DNA of 64,000 nucleotides, taken from NCBI GenBank assembly GCA_006969385.1, contig CP030884.1, forward strand, positions 1,116,001 to 1,180,000, written 5' to 3'. Position numbers and translations under genes: made by a program. This DNA is from Planctomycetaceae bacterium (lineage in GTDB: Bacteria; Planctomycetota; Phycisphaerae; UBA1845; UTPLA1). The notes beneath the pieces are model-generated. The model did not search any database and had not been told where the DNA came from. It saw only the letters and a list, made by a program, of their open reading frames with translations. Shown here piece after piece: positions 34,660 through 41,896 of the stretch (position 1 is the first letter of the stretch; every line of letters begins with the position of its first letter).

Positions 34660-35850
34660 TTACCCCGCACTCATCGTCAAAATCGGCAATAACAGCGCGA
34701 TGGCGATGACGGCCACCACCCCCGCCATACAGACCAGCAGCAACGGCTCCAGCATGCGAATGGCGAGGTCGATTTTGCGGGCTGTGCGGGCCTCGTACGA
34801 ATCGGCAATCGTGACCAACACGTTATCGAGGTTATTGCTCTCCTCGCCGATCGCAATCATGTCGACGATATCGAACGGAAAGAGGCCACTGTTGCCCAAT
34901 GGTTTGGATAACGAGGCCCCCTTGCGTACGCTTTCGGTCGAGGTTTCGATCACCTCTTCGAGGATGACGTTGCCCGCTGAATCCTGCGCGATTTTCAGCG
35001 ATTGCAGTATCGGTACGCCGTTTTTCAGCAGCGTTCCCAAAATGCGGCAGAAGCGGCAAATCGCCACGAGCGTGAAGATATTGCCCACGACCGGGGCCTT
35101 CAAAATCGCGCGGTCGCGCATCAACCGCCCCGTGGGGCTTTGCAAGAATGCGATGGTCAGGCCCAGCAACGCAAACACGCCTATTCCGACGTACAAGCCG
35201 TTTTCCTGCAGAAAATCGCACATCGCGAACACGATCTGCGTCAGAACGGGCAAATCACCCTTCAAAAATCCACGCACCTGCGGCACCACGACGGTCAACA
35301 GAAAGACGATGATGCCGATGCCGACAAACGCCAGCACGGCGGGGTAGAGCATGCTGCCCAGCACCTTGTTTTTCAGCTCATTTTGCCGCTCGGTGAAGAC
35401 CGCGATGCGGGCGAGCACCTCTTCAAGGAAGCCCCCTTTTTCACCGGCCTTGATCATGGCCACGTGCAGCGGCGGGAAGGCGTTGGGGTGCTTTTCCATG
35501 GCGTCGCCGAGGGTTTGACCGCTGGCGAGGTCTTCGCGGACTTCCTTAAGCACTTCCTTCAAAACAGCGTTGTGCGTCTGCTTAAAAAGCACGTCGAGGG
35601 AGCGCAGAGCGGGCACACCGGCCCGCAACAGATCGGCAAACTGGGCGTAAAAGACGGCCGCCGCGCCGCCGCCGACCTTGCGTTTCTTGCCGCCGACGCC
35701 GACCGATGCCTTACCGCCCTCGCGCACTTCGACCGGGAACAACGCCTGATCGTCGAGCGTGCGGAGGGCCTGCTGCTGCGAATCGGCCGCCAACACGCCG
35801 GTGACGGTCTGCCCCTGGATGTTTCGCGCTACGTAAGTAAAGCTAGGCAC
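34660..35850 (-). CDS. gspF: Type II secretion/type IV pilus platform protein GspF
   Basis: A 396-residue polytopic inner-membrane protein. The N-terminus MPSFTYVARNIQGQTVTGVL is typical. Two copies of the cytoplasmic GspF domain are visible: FYAQFADLLRAGVPALRSLDVL...AMIKAGEKGGFLEEVLARIA, and ICRFCRILGTLLKNGVPILQSL...MIAIGEESNNLDNVLVTIA. Membrane helices lie near 170-190, 220-240 and 370-392 (LLLVCMAGVVAVIAIALLLPI). By family GspF couples the GspE ATPase to the pseudopilus. No GspE gene is visible in this window. It is the first gene of the visible cluster on the minus strand, about 290 bases from nrfA. Confidence 0.95.
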   Translation of the reverse strand: MPSFTYVARNIQGQTVTGVLAADSQQQALRTLDDQALFPVEVREGGKASVGVGGKKRKVGGGAAAVFYAQFADLLRAGVPALRSLDVLFKQTHNAVLKEVLKEVREDLASGQTLGDAMEKHPNAFPPLHVAMIKAGEKGGFLEEVLARIAVFTERQNELKNKVLGSMLYPAVLAFVGIGIIVFLLTVVVPQVRGFLKGDLPVLTQIVFAMCDFLQENGLYVGIGVFALLGLTIAFLQSPTGRLMRDRAILKAPVVGNIFTLVAICRFCRILGTLLKNGVPILQSLKIAQDSAGNVILEEVIETSTESVRKGASLSKPLGNSGLFPFDIVDMIAIGEESNNLDNVLVTIADSYEARTARKIDLAIRMLEPLLLVCMAGVVAVIAIALLLPILTMSAG

Positions 35851-35884
35851 GAAAGTTACGCCTCAATCGCTAATTTCACGAGTG

Positions 35885-35903
35885 TCGAGGCGTCCCGCCT
35901 CGA
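35885..35903. repeat. Perfect hairpin between nrfA and gspF
   Basis: TCGAGGCG-TCC-CGCCTCGA is a perfect 8-bp stem with a 3-base loop, 36 bases upstream of the gspF start. There is no T-run on either strand, so it may be a REP-type repeat rather than a terminator. The rest of the gap 35851-36138 holds nothing I recognise. Confidence 0.55.
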
Positions 35904-36138
35904 ATACAACCACAACCTCATTTACTCCAGAGGGTTACGGCCGCATGCGCAAACCATCCCCCCAACCTATCGACTGCGTCAAAGCTTTATAACGACTTTG
36001 CCGCGCGTGGATGCAGCGGGATCCGCTTTCGGGAGCCCGGCGAATTCCACGACATCTTTCATGTTATCGGGAATTCTGCCGGGAATCATCGCCGCAGAAT
36101 GCGTTGCCGGCGGCAGGTTCGACGAAACTCGTTGAGCG

Positions 36139-37743
36139 CTACCCGTCCTGTTTGCCCGAGCCAACCGGCGCTTCATCGGATGGTGTGACGCCTTGAATCG
36201 GCTCGAATACACGGTCGACTTCCGGAGCGGTCGGGGTTCGGATTGCTTGGGCGGCGTTTTGGGCTTGCCGGGCGTAATCGATCGCCTCGGCCAAAATCCG
36301 CGCAGACTCCTGATCGGCATGGAAGCCCTCGGAGTTTTCGCTGCTGATAAAATCGAGTCGCCACTGACTCTTACGTTGCAACGCATAAATCGGTGCGAGT
36401 TGTTCTTCGGAGGCTCCAGCCGCTTTTGCGTCATTGATGGCGTCGAGCATGTCGACCAGCGCGGCCGCGCTGCGATCGATTAAACCGCGCGTGCGGTTCT
36501 GAATACGTTCGACCTTGTCGCGCAGCTCATCCTCGCTCACGCGATGGCACGTTTGGCAGGATGTATTCAAACTCAAGAGCGGACTTTTGACCCAATGGCT
36601 GCTGACTTTCATGGCACCTTCGCGCTGGTAGGGCATGTGGCAATCGGCGCAACCCACACCGCTAGCCGCGTGAATGCCCTGGCTCCATAACTCGAACTCG
36701 GGATGTTGCGCCTTGTAAATCGGCGCGCCGGTCTCACCGTGTCGATAGTCGTAGAAGGCGCTGCCATCGGGAAAGGTATGCTCGTCGTAAACGGCCTCGA
36801 TATCTTCTACCTTCAGCCCCTTTTCCCACGGGAAGAAGAGCGTTTCTTTAGGACCGCAGTAATACTCCACATGGCATTGGGCGCAGACAAAGGTGCGCAT
36901 CTCTTGCCGCGATGCGTCGCGATTGGGGTCGTAAGGTTGCGATCGCGAGCCTTCGCGCCAGCGCTCGATGCTTGGCAAATGCGGTACAGGCGCATCGCCG
37001 GCGGCTAGCGCCGCAATGCCGCGTACGAAGCCGGGGCGCGTCACGCGGGTCTGCATGGATTGCGGATCGTGGCAATCGACACAGCTGACCGGATGCGGTT
37101 GGTCGGTGCCGGTGCCATCCGGCGTTTGGGCCAACTCGTTATATGCATCGGCGTAAGTCATGGCGCAGAGCTTTTCGAAGCCTTCCTGAACGGCGGGCCA
37201 ATTGAAATCCGCCGTCAAAGCCTCAGCATCGCTGGGCTTGCCTTGCGCCGCGAGGCCGACGCGGCGATACGTTGGTATGACGCTGGCATGACAATGCAAA
37301 CACGCGCCGGGTTGGGAGCGTTCAGTAACGCGTTCGGTCTGCAATTGGTCGGAGAGCATATAGGCATGGCCGCGCGCTTCGCGGTAGTCGAGCGAAAATG
37401 CGTACCCCGCGTACAGGCGACGCAACCATGGGTCTTCGTCCAACTTTTGCGCCGCCATCGCGCTGGAGCCGCCGTATTGCGTGTATTCGGTGTCGACGGT
37501 GCGCAAATAGCCATCGTACTGATGGGGCCAATTGGCACCCCAAGGTTTGGGATTGGTCGTGAGTTCGTCTACCTCGACGACGCGAACGAAGGGCGTTCGC
37601 GCCTCTTGTTTATGACCGAAGATATCGATCAACAGCGCCGTTACGCCGATCGTCGCGATGATCGTTACGACCAACAACATCGAAAGCCCGAGAAGCGAGC
37701 GCTGTTTTTCTGGGGCTGCGGTTTGTTCGCCAGCTTGCGTCAT
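36139..37743 (-). CDS. nrfA: Cytochrome c nitrite reductase NrfA (CXXCH active-site variant)
   Basis: A 534-residue pentaheme nitrite reductase that reduces nitrite to ammonium. I chose ATG 37743 (MTQAGEQTAAPEK); the frame runs on to 38178, but that part lies over nrfH. A membrane or signal helix lies at 18-42. Five heme motifs occur in NrfA order: CLHCH 148-152, CVDCH 221-225, CAQCH 287-291, CADCH 365-369, CQTCH 396-400. The first, active-site motif is CXXCH, where most NrfA have CXXCK. Catalytic residues fit: Arg in DYREARGH (about 124), Tyr in CHVEYY (294-295) and His in KAQHPEFE (347). nrfH lies 34 bases upstream. Confidence 0.95.
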   Translation of the reverse strand: MTQAGEQTAAPEKQRSLLGLSMLLVVTIIATIGVTALLIDIFGHKQEARTPFVRVVEVDELTTNPKPWGANWPHQYDGYLRTVDTEYTQYGGSSAMAAQKLDEDPWLRRLYAGYAFSLDYREARGHAYMLSDQLQTERVTERSQPGACLHCHASVIPTYRRVGLAAQGKPSDAEALTADFNWPAVQEGFEKLCAMTYADAYNELAQTPDGTGTDQPHPVSCVDCHDPQSMQTRVTRPGFVRGIAALAAGDAPVPHLPSIERWREGSRSQPYDPNRDASRQEMRTFVCAQCHVEYYCGPKETLFFPWEKGLKVEDIEAVYDEHTFPDGSAFYDYRHGETGAPIYKAQHPEFELWSQGIHAASGVGCADCHMPYQREGAMKVSSHWVKSPLLSLNTSCQTCHRVSEDELRDKVERIQNRTRGLIDRSAAALVDMLDAINDAKAAGASEEQLAPIYALQRKSQWRLDFISSENSEGFHADQESARILAEAIDYARQAQNAAQAIRTPTAPEVDRVFEPIQGVTPSDEAPVGSGKQDG

Positions 37744-37777
37744 AAAACTCCTCAATTCCGTTACTTTAATTCGCGTA

Positions 37778-38281
37778 TCAGCGCAACCCGTGGCCAACAC
37801 TCGCATGACATTTGATACACAACTGTACCTCGCCGCCGGTGGTGGACGGCAGCATCGCATGCACGGTTTGTGAATGACAATCAATGCAACTTTCCTGCGT
37901 GACGCGACGGTTGCGCTCTTTAATCTGAATCGGCTCGTGAAAATTATCCAGCGTGAATGCCAACGAGTGAAAGAAACCATTGTCGGCCTTGGTAATGTAT
38001 TTTCGTACTCCATCGCTGGGCAAGTGACAGTCATTACAAACGGCAACGTGATGGTGGCTGCTCTTTTGCCACGAATCGAAATGCCCCTGCATGACGTGAC
38101 AGTTGGCGCAGGCCGTCGGATCGTTACTGAAATAGCTATGGCCCTCGGCATACCCGAATGTGAAACCGCCGATTCCAATCAACACGCCGCAGATGATGAC
38201 GATGGCGCCGTTAATGGAAAAGAGAATGCCGAGGGTGCGATGGCGGCGGCGCGTTCGTGTTGACGATTCGGATGAGGGCAT
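37778..38281 (-). CDS. nrfH: NrfH tetraheme quinol dehydrogenase
   Basis: A 167-residue membrane-anchored tetraheme cytochrome that passes electrons from menaquinol to NrfA. ATG 38281 (MPSSESSTRTRRR) is chosen; the frame extends 20 residues upstream. The anchor helix is LGILFSINGAIVIICGVLIGIGGF (17-40). Four heme motifs: CANCH 58-62 followed by VM (the Met after the motif is typical of the NrfH quinol-site heme), CNDCH 82-86, CIDCH 132-136, CIKCH 155-159. It is the first gene of a two-gene operon with nrfA. Confidence 0.95.
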   Translation of the reverse strand: MPSSESSTRTRRRHRTLGILFSINGAIVIICGVLIGIGGFTFGYAEGHSYFSNDPTACANCHVMQGHFDSWQKSSHHHVAVCNDCHLPSDGVRKYITKADNGFFHSLAFTLDNFHEPIQIKERNRRVTQESCIDCHSQTVHAMLPSTTGGEVQLCIKCHASVGHGLR

Positions 38282-38605
38282 TTTCAACTTATCGATCAAT
38301 TTGATGAATAGGGATGACACAAACACCACAATCCATAGCAACTTGCGTATTCAACCGCAACGCTAACACTCACGTTGTCGGGGATCAAATGAACGGGCTC
38401 AACCGAAGTGTTTTCGAGTTACGACGACTCGATTACGAAAAGAATCGTCGAATGTTGCGTCAGGTAAAACGAATAAACGGATCCACCCAATCCATGCGAT
38501 TGAGCGAATCCGTTCGATTACACAAGCCGGACCTTTCCGACTCGGCTCAATACAGGCAAAGTTACGCTAATTCCCAAGGAATGAGAGGCAACGCCCAGTC
38601 GTTTA
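38282..38605. other. Intergenic region upstream of nrfH
   Basis: These 324 bases separate nrfH from the 3' end of the dockerin-tailed protein, both on the minus strand. It should contain the nrfHA promoter, but I could not see a convincing FNR-type or sigma-70 site. No RNA gene is seen. Confidence 0.5.
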
Positions 38606-39451
38606 TTAGCAACCGCCGCCTATCACGCAGTTGCCGAACTCAAAGATATCGCGCCCGTCGGTCGCGCCGTCGTCGTTGATGTCCGATTCGCAAGCCCCCG
38701 AGCCTGTGAGTAGGTCGTTGACGAAGTCGGGGATATCGAGTGTGTTGATCGAGCCGTCGAGATTCGCATCACCCTTTAGGCAGTCGACCGCTGTCGATGC
38801 CGTCAGTCGGAAAAAGCCTTCGAGATCGTCGGTCGTAGTGCTGGTGCCATTAAAATCGATGTCGGCGGTGAAGTAGATGTCGACATCGCCGTTGACGTTA
38901 CGGGCGCCGACCGTCAGCGCACTAATACCCGTGAAATTCGCGACGACGCCATTGTTGTCGAGGCCGTCGATCGCGCCGTCGTTGTTCCAATCCACGGCTT
39001 CGCCTTCGAGCAAGAGCACCTCGCCATTGAAGATCAACGCTTCGACATTGCCGCCGGGCGTATCGATATCCCAAATGACGGCCCAGTCTCCGCTCGAGTT
39101 GAGATAGCCGCCCTCGATCGAGCCGTCGACGGTGCCTTCGGGCAACACGTCGCCCTCGCGCAGCACGATGACACCATTGACGAGTACAAACTCGTCCAAC
39201 GCGCTGGCCGCATCAGTGTCGCCGGTCACCAGATAGTCGCCCGATTCATTGATGCCGAAGAAGTCAAAGTTATCCCATAGTTCGCCCGGCAAACCACCGG
39301 CCACCGCAGCCACTGGTGAATTCTCATTCAGGGGCAAGCCACCGACCGACACCGCGTTGTCGCTGAGTACAACCAAACCGTCATTGAGCGTGCGGCGGTA
39401 GTGAGATTGGCCAAACCGATGTAGCGCGAGCCGCCTTCGGAGAGACGCCAA
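38606..39451 (-). CDS. Secreted dockerin-tailed protein, C-terminal part (after frameshift)
   Basis: This frame carries the C-terminal part of the protein begun at 40125. Family-like sequence starts at about TLNDGLVVLSDNAVSVGGLP (near 39395); the residues before it are out-of-frame translation. The body repeats the pattern seen in the N-terminal part (INESGDYLVTGDTD, LNSSGDWAVIWDID). The tail is dockerin-like with EF-hand loops: GDANLDGSINTLDIPDFVNDL and DINDDGATDGRDIFEFGNCV. Dockerins bind calcium and, in cellulosomes, cohesins; in planctomycetes such tails are common and of unknown partner. A single added base near 39393-39401 would join the two frames. Confidence 0.7.
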   Translation of the reverse strand: MASLRRRLALHRFGQSHYRRTLNDGLVVLSDNAVSVGGLPLNENSPVAAVAGGLPGELWDNFDFFGINESGDYLVTGDTDAASALDEFVLVNGVIVLREGDVLPEGTVDGSIEGGYLNSSGDWAVIWDIDTPGGNVEALIFNGEVLLLEGEAVDWNNDGAIDGLDNNGVVANFTGISALTVGARNVNGDVDIYFTADIDFNGTSTTTDDLEGFFRLTASTAVDCLKGDANLDGSINTLDIPDFVNDLLTGSGACESDINDDGATDGRDIFEFGNCVIGGGC

Positions 39452-40125
39452 TCGAAATCGAAGCTGGTCATGCTGACCGGATCGACGAAGCCGGGAATGA
39501 GATCGCCGCCCGTCAGCAATGGCATTGGAGGATCACCTGAGACTAACGACCGATTGGCGGTGCCGCCCATAAAGCCCGAGGTGAAGCCGGCAACCCAATA
39601 GGGCACGCCGTTGGCACTGATTCCGGGGCGGCTGTTGAACGTCGACAGTTCGCCGCCAAAGGCAGCAATCGGATCACCCTCTTGCAAGATCGGCATGTCA
39701 TCGAGCCAAACCGAATCGAGGCCGCTCGCCATCGTAACGTTGTTGGTGTCCGAAGTGCCGTAACACAACTCGCCGTTATTGGCGATGCCGAAAAAGCTCT
39801 CGAATGAGCCTTGGGTGAAGTCACCGATGGTGCTTTCGGTACGCAAAATCCCCCCGGGACTAAGCGACGACGATCCCCAGATATGACTGAGCGTTGTGCC
39901 CGATCCACTGGTGTTGATCGTCACGGCAAAGCCGCCCTCGTTGTTCACTGCCGTATTACTGATCGCATCGATGTTTTCAGTGGGCATACCGGGTAGCGGG
40001 CTGTCTTCCTGCAACAGAGCCGAGGCCACCTGCGCGTGGGCAATGCCTGCAACCGTTAGCGAACACAAAACTGCCAAGACAGTACGGATACCCAACTGGT
40101 TTTGATTAGAGAACTTCATCTGCAT
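39328..40125 (-). CDS. Secreted dockerin-tailed protein, N-terminal part (frameshifted)
   Basis: The gene starts at ATG 40125 behind AGGAGG. A signal peptide (VLAVLCSLTVAGIAHA|Q) is followed by repeated blocks of a type common in planctomycete exported proteins: SALLQEDSPLPGMPTENIDAIS, AVNNEGGFAVTINTSG, GIANNGELCYGTSDTN, LQEGDPIAAFGGELS. The frame continues to 39328, but after about ANLTTAARSM the sequence no longer resembles the repeats, while the alternative frame does. The intact product would be about 500 residues ending in a dockerin-like tail. Enzymatic function is not apparent. Confidence 0.72.
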   Translation of the reverse strand: MQMKFSNQNQLGIRTVLAVLCSLTVAGIAHAQVASALLQEDSPLPGMPTENIDAISNTAVNNEGGFAVTINTSGSGTTLSHIWGSSSLSPGGILRTESTIGDFTQGSFESFFGIANNGELCYGTSDTNNVTMASGLDSVWLDDMPILQEGDPIAAFGGELSTFNSRPGISANGVPYWVAGFTSGFMGGTANRSLVSGDPPMPLLTGGDLIPGFVDPVSMTSFDFDWRLSEGGSRYIGLANLTTAARSMTVWLYSATTRCRSVACP

Positions 40126-40618
40126 CCTTCAACCTCCTCGTCGTTTGGGTGCGGACTTGAATAATACAACAGCATCAAGATTTGTTTTCGGCTCCAGCGC
40201 CAAGTCATCCAGATCACACTTTATTCATTGCAGCAAGACACGCTGCCGAAGGATTCGGGATAGACTGCGCGCATCAATACGAACCGGGATTCAAGAAGTC
40301 GATTGGCAACGATCCGTGATTGAGGGGGTTATCCTACCCAAGCGATCTGTCAATCTCAATCATTTATGGCTCGTCATGACTCAGCACTCGTGCGGCTGCC
40401 GCGAAAATCACCTATCCCGATGACCAACCTCCGTCGGTCGCAACAGCCGAGTCAGGTAAAAGGTCGAACTTGCGTTTAACACACGAACTAGATTTAATCA
40501 CGTCCATTCGGCACGCCCTATCTGAAAAAGCTTAACGTGCCGTGGAGGGAACAAGCGGCTACCCGTCGCCCCGCGTCTCAATGACCCTTTTTTTGAATTC
40601 GTGCGGAGGAGCATCGAA
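40126..40618. other. Divergent intergenic region between the secreted protein gene and mscL
   Basis: These 493 bases separate two divergent genes. I see no tRNA, no CDS and no clear repeat. It should hold both promoters; no strong consensus stands out. Confidence 0.5.
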
Positions 40619-41038
40619 ATGGGAATGATTAAAGAGTTTCGCGAGTTTGCTTTTAAAGGAAACATGGTCGACATGGCCGTCGGTATCATCATCGGTGCCG
40701 CATTCGGCGGCTTGGTGAAATCCATCGTCGACAAGATCATCATGCCGCCGCTGGGCTTGTTGATGGGGAATATGGACTTTAGCGATTACGCGTACACGCT
40801 CAAAGAAAAAGTCGTCGACGAGGCCGGTAAGGAAACGCCCGCTGTCGTGTTGCAGTACGGTGCGTTCGCGACGGAACTACTGAACTTTGTCATCATCGCC
40901 TTTGCCGTATTCATCGTCGTGAAGTCGATCAACACGGCGCGCAAACGCTTTGAAGAAGAGAAGCCGGAAGAACCGAAGGGGCCTTCTCAGGAAGATCTGC
41001 TGACAGACATTCGGGATATTTTGAAGGCGAAGGCTTGA
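40619..41038 (+). CDS. mscL: Large-conductance mechanosensitive channel MscL
   Basis: A 139-residue channel that opens under membrane tension to release solutes. ATG 40619 follows CGGAGGA at eight bases. The N-terminal amphipathic helix [44 protein letters not shown] is canonical for MscL, including the pore-lining Gly/Ala-rich TM1. The periplasmic loop is short ([30 protein letters not shown]). TM2 is [19 protein letters not shown], followed by a charged cytoplasmic bundle ([28 protein letters not shown]). Length and order match the family. A terminator-like hairpin follows. Confidence 0.97.
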   Translation: MGMIKEFREFAFKGNMVDMAVGIIIGAAFGGLVKSIVDKIIMPPLGLLMGNMDFSDYAYTLKEKVVDEAGKETPAVVLQYGAFATELLNFVIIAFAVFIVVKSINTARKRFEEEKPEEPKGPSQEDLLTDIRDILKAKA

Positions 41039-41072
41039 TGATCTAAGAGCGCGAGTTGACCTTCGTGAATGA

Positions 41073-41114
41073 GGGCGGCCCGACGACCTTGAGGGTGTTG
41101 AGCTGCCCTTTTTT
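41073..41114 (+). terminator. Probable mscL terminator
   Basis: GGGCGG (41073-41078) can pair with CTGCCC (41103-41108), with one G-T pair, just before six T residues (41109-41114). The loop is long, so confidence is moderate. Confidence 0.5.
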
Positions 41115-41137
41115 CTTGCCTTTACCTCAAGTGGCGC

Positions 41138-41880
41138 GCCATGCCGACCCACACAGATTAACGTGCTCGGTGTATAGCGCGGGTGCCATGCCGACCCAAC
41201 CGAAGTAATGTTGTATGCGTAGAAGGGTGATCATGCTCGGGATCATTCAAACGCTCGTCAAGGGGATAGGTCGGCATGCCCGAGCGGCGCGAAGACCCTC
41301 CCATCAACTCCGTCGTCGATGTCGGCAGAGTCGAACGCATCCACTGAAACCCAAGTCTAAGTAAGTATGGTTTCCAGGTGGGAAGCATGCCGACCTTCGT
41401 GTTGGTCTCGTGGTTAGGCGACCCCGCGCGAGAACGACGGTTCATACACGCATGCAATCACTGCGTGAGGTCGGAACGGCACCCGCGCGCCCCATCCAGA
41501 GAGTCTTCAATACGAGGAGCCAAGCACGCATCCACCGATATCCAAATCTGAGTATTCGCGTTTCCGGGTGGGAAGCATGCCGACCTTCGCGTTGGTCTCG
41601 TCGTTGTACAATCCCGCGCCGGGATACGAACTCTTCGACAAACTAACGTACTGCGGTTGGGTCGGCATGGCACCCGCGCAATTAATTCCGAGACCTTCGC
41701 ACTTACCCTGGAAATTGAACACCGAAAGATAAACGGTTCGCGCGCGAAGCATGCCGACCTTCGCCTCTGATTCGCATTCGAGTGATGTCGCGCGCGGTAA
41801 TCATTGCTTTGGTCTATCAAACGATGCGCGGTTGGGTCGGCATGGCACCCGCGCGGAATCGCACCCGCGCCAAAGCGCTT
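41138..41880. repeat. Divergent tandem/inverted repeat block between mscL and speA
   Basis: No gene is present. Two marker sequences recur. GCATGCCGACCTTCG occurs near 41388, 41577 and 41750, and GGTCGG-(N3/4)-GGCACCCGCGC occurs near 41469, 41661 and 41835. The spacings are about 173-192 bases, giving roughly three diverged tandem units. Inverted copies (GCGGGTGCCATGCCGACCC) lie on the left near 41138-41205. On the minus strand each unit reads as an NxETNxKVGMLPT-like peptide, which explains the short frames found here. Confidence 0.8.
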
Positions 41881-41896
41881 ATCTCGCCGGTCGTGC

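Noticed and set aside
36139..38178. Long 679-residue version of NrfA starting at 38178
   Set aside because: The extra 145 residues are translated from the nrfH region in another frame. NrfA has a proper membrane helix and start at 37743.
40126..40618. tRNA or small RNA gene in the mscL upstream gap
   Set aside because: No cloverleaf with a T-arm GTTCRANYC and a matching acceptor stem could be assembled by eye.
41158..41820. Short minus-strand frames coding NxETNxKVGMLPT-type peptides
   Set aside because: They are translations of the intergenic repeat units, lack ribosome-binding sites, and each unit breaks the frame of the others.
41138..41880. Possible CRISPR array
   Set aside because: The units are about 175-190 bases with diverged interiors and inverted copies. 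There are no short identical direct repeats with 30-40-base spacers and no cas genes.
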